Source: Coprinopsis marcescibilis
Lineage: Eukaryota; Basidiomycota; Agaricomycetes; Agaricales; Psathyrellaceae
NCBI GenBank assembly: GCA_004369085.1
Contig: ML210245.1
Location: 31,045 to 95,044, forward strand
Direction of reading: 5' to 3'
Length of the DNA: 64,000 nucleotides
The notes beneath the pieces were generated by a model. That model ran no database searches, had not been told where the DNA came from, and saw only the letters and a list, made by a program, of their open reading frames with translations. Below, piece by piece: positions 1-11,435 of this stretch. Positions within the stretch are counted from its first letter, which is position 1. The number at the start of each line of letters is the position of its first letter. Position numbers and translations under genes: made by a program.

Positions 1-69
1 ACTGCCAGCTGAAAAGTGAGGTTGTACATCCGGTTGATTTAGAAGACCTGGTATTTATGTTTCTGGGAC

Positions 70-291
70 GTGCCACTTGAAAAGGTTTGTCGATGGATCA
101 ATCACTGTCAAATGGAGTTACTGGAAACCAACGAGCGGAGCTGGCTATTCACAGTGGTTTGGGATAATTCCGTCGTTAGTCATCAAATAACGCTTCCTGT
201 TGAAGAAGTGGGAAGCCCCTTCGAGGATGACTTGGTGCTGTGGCAAAGCAACGCTTCCCCAGAAGCTAGTCTGTATTGCGATACAGAGTAG
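70..291 (+). CDS. possible 3' end of an unrecognised gene (weak)
   Basis: A 73-codon frame beginning at ATG 70 and ending in TAG has ordinary amino-acid composition and no low complexity. I recognise no family. The window starts just upstream, so this could be the last exon of a gene whose 5' part lies outside; another short frame (from base 3) is open up to about 80 and could be spliced to it. The ATG may simply be internal. Downstream, bases 292-1057 hold no frame that I can assign: a 105-codon frame on the minus strand (332-649) has no recognisable motif. Confidence 0.2.
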   Translation: MPLEKVCRWINHCQMELLETNERSWLFTVVWDNSVVSHQITLPVEEVGSPFEDDLVLWQSNASPEASLYCDTE

Positions 292-1057
292 ATTAGTGGA
301 ACACGATTTAGATGATTACGCCGATGAGTCCTTAGTATGAGTTTTCTCCCGTGTCCCAATGAGGACGTAGGTAGGTAGGACTGCCGAGGCCTCCACATAT
401 TCCACCCTGAATTATTGGAATAGCGTGATAGCTATCAAGTAACCGAGACCCATGTTTGAAGTAAATTGGATGGATTGCGCACAAGTGATTATCATCGTCA
501 GTATTTCCTTTCCACACGACCGTAATGGGACCAGGGTGGCCTGAGGTGATCATGTCACGTTGAGGGTTGGATGCCTTTGATGAGCGGAAGCGGAGGAAGA
601 GTGTGCATGCGGTGACGAGAGAGTTGGTATTTCGAAATGAGCAAGTCAAATCTCAGCTGGGATCTCTCAAGTGCGTGCTAGATTGGTGACACATCGCGAC
701 CATATCGGCTGACGTTGCAGGAAGTCAAAATTCCCGAAATGCACTCCGGACCCATCCCATTCGTTCCCACGATCCTTTTACTCGGTCCTCTACTAGCATG
801 ACCTCGAAAGCAAGTTCGGGGGTCTGCCGTTCGAAAGGAACCTCTGATCGCATGCGCACATGCCCGAACTTGTGATGAATCCTCACCATGTCTGCCTAAA
901 GTCTGTCCTAATTTTTGACTTCTAGATCTACAATCGTGGCTCCAAGGGTGAATCTAGAAGATGTTTCAGGGGATACAAATACGAGCTGCCTTGTAATTTC
1001 GAACCCATACCTCTTTCTACCGCCCAGATTTATACCTGGTCGCGTACTCCCATCGCC

Positions 1058-2695
1058 ATGCTCTCTCGACTCCTCAACGATGGTCCTGAATATCAAAGAA
1101 GAGTCCGGACCCCATTCACACCAACTAAGGTCAGTACTCAAGGACTCGCAGCTATATACGCAAGCTTATACTACCTTGAAGGCTACTCTGGCCGATGTTC
1201 GCGCTGTAGTCCCTAAGCACCTCTTTCAGAAGAACACGCTCAAAGCCCTGATATATGTATCGCGAGACATCATGTGCGCTATGATTGTCTACAAACTCGG
1301 CTGGAAGATAGGCCCGCTGGTCCATCGGCTCACCAGCTCTGGTTTGCCGATATACGCCGGACATTTACTCAAGTGTGCACTATGGGGGCTTTATTGGCAC
1401 TTACAAGGGATCATTCTCGCCGGGTGGTGGTGTATGGCTCATGAAGCCGGACATGGCACGCTCTCTTCGCATTCGTGGGTCAACCATACTATCGGGTTCT
1501 CAATGCACACTGTACGTCATGAGTTTAGCGAATTGCAATCTCACCGACCTCTGAGAATGGCTTCCAACAGTTCATACTGGTTCCGTATTACGCATGGAGG
1601 TCGACGCATCACGCCCATCACAAAGCGACCATGTCTGTCGAACGCGACGAGAACTATGTGCCCCGAACGCGCTCCGACTATGGCCTGCCCACAAAGCACA
1701 TTGCACTGGTATCCGACTACCATGAGGTATTCGAGGAGACTCCAATATATACACTACTTCGCATGCTGTTTATGCAAGCGCTGGGGTGGCAATACTATCT
1801 TTTGACGAACGCGATGGGGAACCCCGCCTATCCTTCAGGAACCAACGTAAGCCTGCTTTTTTATCCTGGTGAAGACACACAACTAACTCAGAGGGCAGCA
1901 TTTCAGCCCATCTTCCTCACTCTTCAGGGCTCATGAACGGAGTGGAATCGTTGCTTCCAATCTCGGCCTTTCCTTTATGGCCTTTCTGCTTTATCGATGG
2001 GGCTCAGAGGTTGGATTTGGAAACTTTCTCGCTTTCTATTTTGTCCCTTACCTGGTAAGCTTCAGGCTTATCTGTAGGCGCTTCCTTTAACCCGGTAGTA
2101 CATTTTAGTTGGCTAATCACTGGATTGTGATGCTGACTTATTTGCATCACTCTGATCCAACGATACCGCACTATCGCAGGACACAGTGGACATTTCTGCG
2201 TGGTGCCATCTCTACTGTGGACCGACCATTGCTTGGATGGGCTGGGCGTTTCTTCCTTCATAACGTCTCTCACGACCACGTACGCGACAATGCTCTTCTC
2301 AACATTTTTGCATTCTGACACATTTGCTCTACGAACAGGTCGCTCACCATATATTCTCAAACATACCATTCTGTAAGCTTACCCGGTGCTGAGAACCAGG
2401 TACTGAGCTAATTTCGCATGGCTAGACAATCAACCGCAAGTTACTGAAGCGATAAAGAAGGTTCTGAAAGACGATTACAACTACGATTCCACGGTAGGTT
2501 GCACTATCAGATAAACGAATTTGGATTAATCGCCGAAACTCCGCCGGACAGAATACTTTCCGGGCGCTTTATCGCACTTTCACGCAGTGCTGCTTCATCG
2601 AAGACGATGGGGATATTGTTTTCTATAAAAACAAAGAAGGAAAATCGTTGCGTGTTTTGGGCAAGGATGAGACAGGACCTGTGGAGTCTCACTAG
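1058..2695 (+). CDS. Delta12-type fatty acid desaturase, copy 1 (8 exons)
   Basis: Membrane di-iron desaturase expected to introduce the Delta12 double bond into oleoyl lipids in the endoplasmic reticulum. My exon model is 1058-1129, 1182-1511, 1571-1846, 1899-2054, 2109-2279, 2339-2372, 2426-2493 and 2552-2695. All junctions are GT-AG and all phases fit, giving 416 aa. The three histidine boxes are visible: HEAGH in exon 2, HHAHH in exon 3, and HDHVAHH split across exons 5 and 6. The box order and spacing fit the family; length is a little under the usual 440 or so. Start ATG 1058 precedes the conserved PEYQRR segment. The next gene is a paralog with identical exon phases and near-identical exon lengths, so this is a tandem duplication. 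Delta12 rather than another front-end or omega-3 specificity is inferred from overall similarity only. Confidence 0.9.
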
Positions 2696-4031
2696 TAGCG
2701 CCCGAGCTTTGTTATCGTGGTCTATAGCATTTTTGTTCGCGCGTTGTATTATACCATCACTGTTCACACTATTGGAGCAATTATCCTCATTTTTACCAAA
2801 CTGTCTCGCTATCTACTTCAATAAGTATGCTCCGCGACCCAAAGCCTGACAGTCCGAGAATACAACTTACGTTCCCCTGCGGATAGACGCCGACGCCGAT
2901 GGCTGCGGTGATGTCCCAGAAAGATGCCAATTATAGTAGTTCAGCGCTCAGCTGTCCGCATATGTAATGTTTGGCAGCTTGTACAATTAAAGCGTGATAT
3001 TAATGGCACATAACTATACTAGTTACGTTCCCTTGATCGTTTAGCGCAGTAGATGGCTATTCGCAGAAAACAAGAATACCAAGATGATACCGACCAAGAG
3101 ATAACTAGTTGAGCGCATTTTAGTGGATGATAGACTCATTTGTGTCATCACTTGATAGGTGCTTCGTAAGAGTGAGTGAGCCGGAGACTATCCTTTTAAT
3201 TGTTTTTCGGGCATGGTGAAAATAACAGAGACTATAGACATCAATCGATCTGTGCTCCGTCTATCGCAAACCGCGGAGACATCTATAGTCTCTATCTTCA
3301 AACTGAGCCTCACTAGACTCTCTGGGTAATCTAGTTTGATTATGCGGCCACGGGCTTGCCACAACCTAACGATATTTTCATCCGCGGCGCCATAGAGAAG
3401 GGAAGGTGAATGATCGTCTGACTCGTAAGGCTCGAGACGAGACCGCCTTGTCCTGTTCGCTCACCTCTGATAGACGTACTGGAGGACGATGAGCGTGCGA
3501 ATTGAATCGACCGCTCAAGGGCTATGTACTTGCACGGAAGAACTTTTCTGAAAATCGGGCGTGAATAACACCACCACCACCGCCAATTGCCGATCTAACG
3601 AGATGAGCACATAATTATAATCTAATCTAATCTGGCCTAATCTAATCAAGCGCCCAACTAGCAAGCCTGAACTCAAAGGTCAGCTACGTGCGCGCAGGGG
3701 TTTTTAAAATAATGGGCCTCATTCTTAGAGCACCTTCACCGTAATCGGTAGAGGGTTTATAAACTGAACTGGGATATCTCTGACGCTGCAGAGAGCAAAT
3801 TTTGTCCAAACGCCGGGAATATGCTCCATAATTTAACCTTAATGCCTCCGGCTTTGTATTCGCCACCTATTTTGGATGTCCCTGAGTACAACGACAGTAC
3901 GTCCAAAACTGGTTTGATACTCGCTGGAGCTCTATATTCTGATCGTCAACTTGCGTGTAGATCATTGGTCCCATGAAAAGATTCATACAAATACTTGCTG
4001 AAGTGGTCTCCTCTGGACCAACATCCTTGCT
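2696..4031. other. intergenic spacer between the two desaturase genes
   Basis: About 1.3 kb without a gene I can support. Short frames on both strands have no domain motifs. It contains a cluster of TAATC pentamers (3617-3648), annotated separately, and presumably the promoter of the second desaturase copy; no clear TATA box stands out. Confidence 0.6.
3617..3648. repeat. TAATC pentamer cluster
   Basis: Four or five imperfectly spaced copies of the pentamer TAATC occur here. A similar but more broken cluster lies at 10186-10245. Both are intergenic. They could be ordinary microsatellites; I see no gene-regulatory meaning directly. Confidence 0.6.
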
Positions 4032-5677
4032 ATGCATTCCCAGTTTCTCAATGATGCCCCCGAATATCAAAGAAGAGTGCAAACTCCTTTTGCGCCAACA
4101 AAGGTCAGGCGACCGAACGCTTCCACAATTCAGCCCTTCCATTATCCTTAACTAAACAACGTTCAAAGGTGACTCTGGCTGAGATACAAGCTGCAGTACC
4201 TAAGCGCCTGTTCGGGAGGAGCACCTTCACGGCGCTCATGTATGTCTTTCGCGACATCTTATGCGCAACAGTTGTATACAAATTGGGTTGGCAGATAGCC
4301 CCAATGATCAATGGTGTCATCATCGCTGGTTGGCCTGACCTTGCGGCATACCTTCTGAAATGTGGACTGTGGGGACTCTACTGGTACACCCAAGGTATCA
4401 TCCTTGCTGGGTGGTGGTGCTTGGCCCATGAAGCTGGACATGGCACACTTTCTCCTTATCCGTGGGTCAACCATGTCGTTGGCTTTTCAATGCAGACGGT
4501 TCGTCGTTGTCATTGGAAATCAATCGTTTCTATGCTGAAAGTTCCTGGTAGTTCCTCCTGGCTCCGTACTTTGCATGGAGATCGACGCACCGCAGGCATC
4601 ACAAAGCCACTTCGTCCGTTGAGCGCGACGAGAATTATGTGCCTCGAACAAGGTCGGGCTATGGCTTACCTTCGAGGTACACCGCTATACCATCTGATTA
4701 CCACGAGGTCTTCGAGGATGCGCCGGTATATACGCTACTGTGTCTACTATTCATGCAGGCGCTGGGGTGGCAGTACTACCTATTGACCAACGTGTGGGGA
4801 AACCCCTCATATCCACCGGGAACTAATGTAGGTTTGCTACTTAATATGGACGAGGCTATTGGATGAGCTACTTATTTAAAGCAGCACTTCAATCCATCTT
4901 CTCCTCTATTCAAGCCTAATGAACGAAATGGAATCATTGCTTCCAATGTCGGCCTTGCTATTATGGCGTTTTTGCTGTATTGGTGGGGCTCGGGGGTTGG
5001 ACCTGGGAACTTCTTTGCATTTTACTTTGTTCCCTACATAGTAAGTGGGCGGGCCTTGTTGTCTGTATCTTGGCTTACGCGTTTTATAGCTAGCCAATCA
5101 CTGGATCGTGATAATCACCTACTTGCAACATACCGACCCAACAATTCCGCATTACCGGAGGGAACAATGGACCTTCCTGCGCGGCGCTCTGTCCACAGTG
5201 GACCGACCTCTGCTCGGATGGGTAGGGCGCTTCTTCCTTCATAACGTCTGTCATGATCATGTATGTTGCATCGACCTTCTGGACTGTATGGGTCTGATCC
5301 CTCACACACTGTTGAACAACACAGATTGCTCATCACATCTTCTCAAGCATTCCATTTTGTGAGTCAGATTCATTGCTTAGAGAGCTTTTTAGGAAATCTG
5401 AAGACCATGCAGACAACCAGCCCCAAGTTACAGAGGCGATAAAGAAGGTCCTCGGGGATGACTACATCTACGATTCCACGGTATTTTGCACTCTCAAAGA
5501 TGATATGTACTTGAGATGTCTCACAATTCGCCTCTACAGAATACTTACCGTTCACTCTATCGCAATTTCACCCAATGCTGCCTCATAGAAGACGATGGGG
5601 ACATTCTGTTCTACAAAAACGAACAGGGAAGAGCGGCTCGTGATCTCCTAGAGGCAACTGTTGTAGAGCTTCACTAA
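4032..5677 (+). CDS. Delta12-type fatty acid desaturase, copy 2 (8 exons)
   Basis: Paralog of the gene at 1058-2695, expected to have the same type of membrane desaturase activity. Exons 4032-4103, 4169-4498, 4552-4827, 4885-5040, 5090-5260, 5325-5358, 5413-5480 and 5540-5677 give 414 aa with all junctions GT-AG. Exons 1-7 have exactly the lengths of copy 1; only exon 8 is two codons shorter. Histidine boxes are HEAGH, HRRHH and HDHIAHH, so the metal ligands are intact although box 2 differs from copy 1 (HHAHH). Start ATG 4032 gives MHSQFLNDAPEY, colinear with copy 1. The C-terminal tail differs from copy 1, which may affect location or turnover. Two functional copies are plausible since neither shows a frame break. 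Confidence 0.9.
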
Positions 5678-6281
5678 TGGTAAAGCCGTTTGCCCTGCCA
5701 CTATTATTTATGAAAGTCGACCTATCCGTATATATATTTGATCTGAACAAGTGCATTTGAGTGCCGCCTGCGCCGCAATGGAAGCATAACTTATGCGGGC
5801 TGGACCCAGAAGTAGGCTTTCTGTTTCAAGTGAGACCTTGCCCACAATGTCGGGTTCTACGACAGACGTCTACAAGGACCATCAACCCTGGTGGAGTCTA
5901 GATCTAAACGGCCCGAGGCGAGCTCTAGACTTTAAGGACTTGAATGAGAATAGGGTCGAAGTGGTCGCTCACGATGATGGGAGAGTATCCAGGTAATACG
6001 CCCACGGTGCACAGTGGGTTCGGGCTTTCCGAACAGTCGGTATCCACAGATGCTCCATCGTGATCAATAATGAAAGGTTCCAACTAGGACGCTGTGATCT
6101 GTACTGCTTGACGTTCGATGAAAGCCTATTTCAGATGTGACGAAAGATAAAATATACAGATAATCTACAATGGTACAAGTTAATGGGTATGCAATGGTAA
6201 GTTCGTGATGAATGCTGAGTTATCGTCCTGTCTCGTGGTGTAAAGGAGATGCTGGTATGTTAGCTGATGCAGCCAGTTTAT
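5678..6281. other. intergenic region with one weak short frame
   Basis: Convergent 3' ends of the second desaturase (+) and the COX VIIc gene (-). A 67-codon frame at 5793-5996 on the + strand has plausible composition but no motif and no paralog in the window, so I do not call it a gene. Confidence 0.5.
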
Positions 6282-6636
6282 CTATGGGTTGAGGAGCCCG
6301 CCCGGTCGGTGCCTGGGAGAGTGAAGGGTTAACCGCTCGTCAAACCGTGTCCAAGGCCAGTGCTCGCACCATTTCCACCAGATAGCAACGAACGGGATCG
6401 AGAAAGCAAGGCCCATGTAAGTGCCCATCTTCACAGCAAGTGTCTTGTTTGTCGTCGTGGTGAAGTTGAAGGGGAAATGCTGCGAACGACGAGGGCGCTC
6501 ATCAGTCAACCAATCACACCCTGGAGAATTGTCAGAGGTGACATACCCAATTAGGCCCATTGTGGATCTGGCGGCGGGCAACGACTTGTGTCTGTCTCAT
6601 GGACCTTCTAAGAGCGACAGTGGCGAGGGTCGACAT
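6282..6636 (-). CDS. cytochrome c oxidase subunit VIIc (yeast Cox8 type), 3 exons
   Basis: Small inner-membrane subunit of respiratory complex IV. Exons on the minus strand are 6636-6547, 6479-6370 and 6312-6282; introns begin GTATGT and GTGCGA and end GCAG and CCAG. The product is 76 aa. Residues 1-25 or so form a basic, serine/alanine-rich mitochondrial presequence; then comes the family signature FPFNxTTxNKTxxVKMGTY followed by a single membrane span (GLAFSIPFVAIWWKW) and a short C-terminal tail HRPGGLLNP. Reading through the second intron would give a longer tail without resemblance to the family, so I prefer the spliced form. Called from the family pattern of an NKT segment just before one membrane helix. 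Confidence 0.82.
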
Positions 6637-7194
6637 TGTTTATGAGTCCACGACTGAGAGGTGTTGGAAGTGGGTGAGGAAGGATGGTTTACGGCCTGTA
6701 GGGCTTCGATTGTCCATTATATAGGTTCTGTGAAGAACTCGACCAATCGAAGACCTTATGCCTGGCCTTCTGACCTCAGAACATCATGGGCTCTTGTCAC
6801 GAGTTCAAAATGTATCGTAAGTCGTGTGAAGATGCATGCTGCTCTATTCATTTTAGGCATGACAGGCTGGACAAGGCGACGACAGTCGAGTTCTGGTTCT
6901 GGATCAGAAGACTGCCAAGCTTCGCATTGATGGTGGCTATGACGTCTTGGTCACAAGATAGGGGCCTCCCACCACGACAGTAACTCAATGCTGATTGTCT
7001 GTCTCGAACACGGAGGAATGTAATTAATAGATTTCGTAGGTGCGATGCCTGGGTGCGTTATTGTCCCAAAGATACAGATACTAACCTGTCAGAACTAAAA
7101 ATGAAAGTATCAGAGAGGTATCAAGTCCCAGAACTTCAAGCTGCGACAGAGTCCACAAGTATACAAAAGATGCAAGAGGGAATTGGGTCCTGCC
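6637..7194. other. intergenic region
   Basis: About 560 bp between the divergent start of the COX VIIc gene and the 3' end of the first membrane-protein gene. Short frames on both strands carry no recognisable motif. Confidence 0.5.
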
Positions 7195-8251
7195 CTAATA
7201 CGTAGGTGAATCGGCCCCTAGTGTCTCTATTCGAATGTCAGGGTTGGAACCAGCGGTGGAGTCTCGCGTATTCTGCGAGCGTGGGCTAGTAAGCTGGGAG
7301 GTCATGATCGACGACAGGAAGCTCAGGCTAAGGGCAGAGAGCACATTGTTCCGATTCATTGTCGAAGATAACTGCTTCGGTGGAGAGCGCAATGTTGTTG
7401 GATACCGGCCTGGCCTATGAGTCCCTGATCCCAGACATTGTGACTCGAGCATGCTGCATTGCATGGACGGTCCTGGACTTTCGTCAGCTCCCATTTATTA
7501 CTAGCCAAGGGAAAGTGCAGATGTACTGACCGTGTGCATGAATTGTGTTTGGGTAGTAGGCCTTCACTGGGGGATCGAGAATTTCCGATCTTGTCGCCTT
7601 GACTCTACGCCGATGGCGTATGAAGCTAAACGCAAGGATAGCAAGGGCCACCAACGCGACGCCCCCTAGTGTACCTCCAATAATCACCCCCGGGTGAGAC
7701 GTGATAGCTCCATTGCCCTGCGATGGAGGGACATCAACATCAACTGAGTCTTTTGTGCCCGGTGCCGCAGTGTTCTCTCCATGAAGCATGAAAGAGTCCA
7801 GCCAGAGCTCGCCCACTACATGCCTGATAATTAGAAAATGCGGGCCAAACGGGAGATCGGTGATTTGATAAAAGGTAGAGTTGTACTGAGGTTCGTCGCG
7901 TGGGGTACCTTCAAAGCGACTCTCTGTCGTTGAATTCGTATCGACCATGTATACTGAGACTGGCGCAATACCGCTGTTGGCGCGAATTGAGGCGATTGTC
8001 CCAAGTACAGATATCCCAGTACCTGGTCGGCCGTCGTTGAAATGAGTTTGTTTTTCTGCAGCGACGACATCTCAAGTCTCACCAGTAAACCTGACGACCG
8101 CGACAGCGCCAGGGACAGAAGGCAAGCTCGTAGTCGACCTAAACTCGTTGAAGTCTCCATGTGCCCCCCAGCCGTTTGCAGGAGTGAGTATGACTGCATC
8201 GTCTTTATCGTCAATCTGGCGTCCCTGTTGAAGTATTATTGGCTGCGACAT
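7195..8251 (-). CDS. single-pass membrane protein, family member 1 (3 exons)
   Basis: Member of a membrane-protein family dispersed over 7-31 kb. Exons are 8251-8083, 8022-7531 and 7472-7195, giving 312 aa. The N-terminal ~160 residues form the shared ectodomain: an acidic IDDKDD start, a GWGAHG turn, VVRFTG^TGI at the first intron, NSTT glycosylation-like sites, then FYQITDLPFGPH and GELWLDSF. A membrane span follows (GVIIGGTLGGVALVALAILAFSF), with a basic stop-transfer RHRRRVKATR and a Ser/Thr-rich cytoplasmic tail. I see no N-terminal signal peptide from the chosen ATG. The ectodomain may adopt a beta-sandwich like galactose-binding modules, but that is a guess. Function unknown; surface sensing or wall contact would fit the topology. 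Confidence 0.78.
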
Positions 8252-8686
8252 TTCGAATCGAGGGTGTTTCTACGTGAATATTTGATGGGCGAAGGATATT
8301 TATATGCACAGAGAACGCTATAAGCTGTGTTCGCGGGGTGGGATGCGTGGGATTAGGAATTTCGACGAAGTCGCACAGGGACTTTCGCGATGGAACCATC
8401 CCCAGGGGTGTTGCCACCTGCGGCGACGACGGAGTTCTGCATGAGAGCTCTGTAGATAATACATAGTGACGAGGTTCTCAGAAACCTTCCAAGATGATGT
8501 CCGATAGTATGTGTGAGACGCACTGTCTGTTTATAGCCTACAACAGAGCTCCATGCCGAGAAAAAGGAAAGAGAAAGGAGGAAAAATGACTAATAATAGG
8601 TATCAAGTATAGTAGTGCCAAGGGTATCGATGAAACATCGACGTTGGTACAGGTTCTAAGTTGCCATGTCCAAGCCCAAAACTCGT
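8252..8686. other. spacer between family members 1 and 2
   Basis: 435 bp containing the presumed promoter of member 1 and the 3' flank of member 2. No supported gene or clear motif. Confidence 0.5.
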
Positions 8687-9766
8687 TCATGAGGCCGCGC
8701 TGTAAGCAGGTGGAGGAGGTGCGTCTCCTTCCGGGTCACGAATCCGCTCTGAGGCAGCCTCCCGTGCCTTCGAGTAGACACCCGATCCTTGCTGAGGTGG
8801 AGGGGGAAGCGGAGGTTGTGATTGTGCACTCGAGGTAGCATAGTTGGAGCTGTAACTTGACTGGGCATAATTAGAAGTCAGAACGGGTTGCGGTTGCGGT
8901 TGCTGCTGCTGCTGCTGCGCCTGGGGGTTAAAAGAGGTCGTCAAGTATCCAGGGGATGTGAGCGAGTGCATTTCTGGTTGATAGTTGTATTGGGAGTGCG
9001 GTTGGTCCTGGTATTGAGGCTGAGGTTGAGGTTGCTCTGAAAAGGGGTGAGTCGGACCATCATTTACTGATCAGGAAGGCACACACCGTATCTGGGCGCG
9101 TGAAGGAAAGGGTCGACGGGACTGGGATCCAGGTTGACGCTCACGCGAGGCCTCTTCGCCTTCTTCCTTCGCCAAAGCAGGAAGAAACCCACCAACAGAG
9201 CAGCTATGAAAGCGACACCTCCAACAACTCCACCGACGATGGCCCCTGTCGACGGCGCATCAGTTGAGGATGACTGCGGGGTTTGCGTGGGGCCATTTCC
9301 TGGGCTCGTGTTCGGATTGTTTTCGCCAAATATAACGAACCAATCCAGCCACAGCTCGCCCGACTCTTGGGTTATCGTTAAGAAATGGGGCCCATGAGGA
9401 AGGTCTAAGATTTGATAGAAAGTGATGTTACGCCGAGCGTCGTTTTGAAGTTGCGTTCCGCGGTACACTGAAGCTGTCGTTGAATTAGAGTCAACCACAT
9501 ATCTAGAAGTTGGGACCGTGTTGTTTGCGTTGATAGCTGCTATGGTCCCCAATACTTGAATGCCAGTCCCTAAGTGAAGGTTAAATGGCGTGTCCCGGTT
9601 AAATAGTCAAACCCGCACCTGTGAAGCGTACTACAGCGACACCACCAGGCACATCTGCCCGAGACGTGGTGGAGTTGAACTCTTCGATGACACCGTGCCT
9701 ACTCCAACCACCTTCCGGACTGTAGGTAACAGCGGGATCTGTATCATCGATAGGTCGTCTAGACAT
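8687..9766 (-). CDS. single-pass membrane protein, family member 2, PPxY tail (3 exons)
   Basis: Exons 9766-9619, 9569-9087 and 9036-8687 give 326 aa. The ectodomain begins MSRRPIDDTDPAVTYSPEGG and keeps the family landmarks FTG^TGI (intron 1, phase 1), FYQILDLPHGPHFL and GELWLDWF. The span GAIVGGVVGGVAFIAALLVG is followed by WRRKKAKRPR. The cytoplasmic tail (exon 3) is unusual: Gln/Pro-rich with a run of six Gln, then Ser/Tyr-rich, then SQPPLPPPP, ending PPPPAYSAAS. PPAY fits the PPxY consensus bound by WW domains of Rsp5/NEDD4 ubiquitin ligases, so regulated endocytosis is a reasonable inference. No signal peptide is evident. It lies head-to-tail with member 1. Confidence 0.8.
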
Positions 9767-10697
9767 AGTTTGCGTTGGCAAACTTGGTGAATCGATCGTC
9801 AATCTGTTATTCCTTCAATCTGATTGAGAATTAAAGAGCAGAGTGAAAGAAAATCCGGGAGAATTGAGAGGGATAAGCCGCTGGGCTGTTGCTGGTGTGA
9901 GGGCGAGAGGCAATGAACGCTCTATTAAAATCTGTCCGCCAGCTCACTGGCTCGCTTGACCAAGTGCTGTGGCACTGCTGTTGCCCCGGGTTTGACGGCT
10001 CCCTATCATTGATCCTTGAATTCAATGATCCCTGTCGTTATGTTACAGAGTAGCAGACCAGCCCATGGCACAATGTCCCGAGTGTGACTCTGCACATACT
10101 TACCTGCAGACATAATGGGCGGAAGATCTTCCACGGTAACGAACAGCTGGTTGCTGGGTGGTTGAAATTTCGAAGATTGTGCCTGATTAATCTAATCTAT
10201 TTCTGTTCTGTAATCTAATCCCCATCTAATCTCTCAATCTAATCTTGTTTCATTCCCTGGCCAACAAGCGCCAATGCTTGGTTAGCTGGTACATAGTCAC
10301 TACATGGGCGATTGACATTCTATAGCCAAAACTTAACCCATAAACCCCAAAAGAATAGCCAGCCCGACTGCGACAGGTCTCCCCGAATTCCGGTTGGCAT
10401 CAGGAATTGAACCAACCTCAGTCACTTTTGCCGGATGGCGTATGGGACCTGTGCCAACCCATCGTGGCAAAGAGCCCGATTCAGAGCTGGCGGAGATCGT
10501 GGTCTGGGCTATGGTTCATGATTAAGGGGGACAGTAGGTGGTGTTTGGGACCGATGTACGTCGTGCAAATGTTCGTTGCTGGCGAGTTGATTAGCCTCTG
10601 GAGAGTCGAAGCATACTGGTAGCTTGTTGGTTGTGAAGGACGACCTGAAAAGCGTAAAAGATGAAGATGAAGATGTAATGACACGGGACGACCAGAA
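9767..10697. other. intergenic region between family members 2 and 3
   Basis: Holds the promoter side of member 2 and the 3' side of member 3, with a TAATC-rich patch at 10186-10245. A 126-codon frame on the minus strand (10481-10861) overlaps member 3 in another frame; its distal part might be the spliced cytoplasmic tail of member 3, but I could not find a junction with clean phase. Confidence 0.5.
10186..10245. repeat. interrupted TAATC-rich patch
   Basis: Several TAATC or CTAATC units are scattered over 60 bp, resembling the cluster at 3617-3648. Simple repeat; no function seen. Confidence 0.5.
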
Positions 10698-11435
10698 TCA
10701 AGACATCCTCCGCTTCCCATGGCTATTGACCGAGGGGTTTGGGTCAACGTCAAAGGGTCTGGGCTCCATGGTAATGCCGTGCAATTTCTTCTTCTTCTTC
10801 GTTCGATGTCGAACGTAGAAGAATGCCAGGGCAACGAGTACACAGAACCCAAGCGTCCCAAGTACTGCGCCGATCAAGGGGCCGACTAACGAAGGTGAGC
10901 TCTGAGTCGAGCTCTGAGATGAGTTCTGTGGAGGGTCCTGTATGGTAGGGGTTTTACCAACAGGATCATCGAGAACTAAGCTTCTTGCCCCATGGATCAA
11001 AAACGAGTCAAGCCAAAGCAGACCCTAGACATCAGTTATGGTCAGATTATGCTGACCATGAGGCAAGTCCGAGATCTCGTAGAACGTAATTCGCCGACGA
11101 ATATCCGTTTGGTTCTGGCGTCCCCGAAACGGCGTATAAGTCGTAATATCGTCGTCGAGGATGTACGTAGATGTTGGGGACGTGCTGTTTATTGCGAATG
11201 CCGCGATTGTGCCCATAACGCGAATGCCTGTGCCTAAATACGAGATATCAGGAAGCCAGACTTGGACGCGCATTCTGTCAGAGTTACACATGCCTTCAAA
11301 TTGAACGATGGCGAATGCCCCTGTTCGGCTAATTTCGTTGTGGACTGGAACTCTTACCCCTTGATCCAGCCAACCTCCCGCAGGAAAGTAAGTCACCGCT
11401 GTGTCTCTATCATAAATTTGCCGTTCCGAAGACAT
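10698..11435 (-). pseudogene. membrane-protein family member 3, in-frame stop before the membrane span
   Basis: From ATG 11435 the frame shows family landmarks: YDRDTAVTYFPAGGW, VQFEG at the conserved intron site, GTGIRVMGTIAA, FYEISDLPHGQHNLTIT. A TAG codon (11027-11025) then falls exactly where relatives have one residue before GELWLD; here the text resumes as GLLWLDSFLIHG. The downstream frame keeps a membrane span (LIGAVLGTLGFCVLVALAFF) and a basic RHRTKKKKK. The first intron must be GC-AG (GCATGT...TTTAG, 60 nt) to restore the family sequence. Either a nonsense mutation has inactivated the gene, or it makes a membrane-less truncated ectodomain. A 32-nt intron could remove the TAG but would delete conserved residues and is very short. 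The cytoplasmic tail end is uncertain. Confidence 0.65.

Noticed and set aside
915..1805. 296-codon frame as a single-exon protein
   Set aside because: It reads through two GT-AG introns of the desaturase and loses the histidine box context; the spliced model is clearly better.
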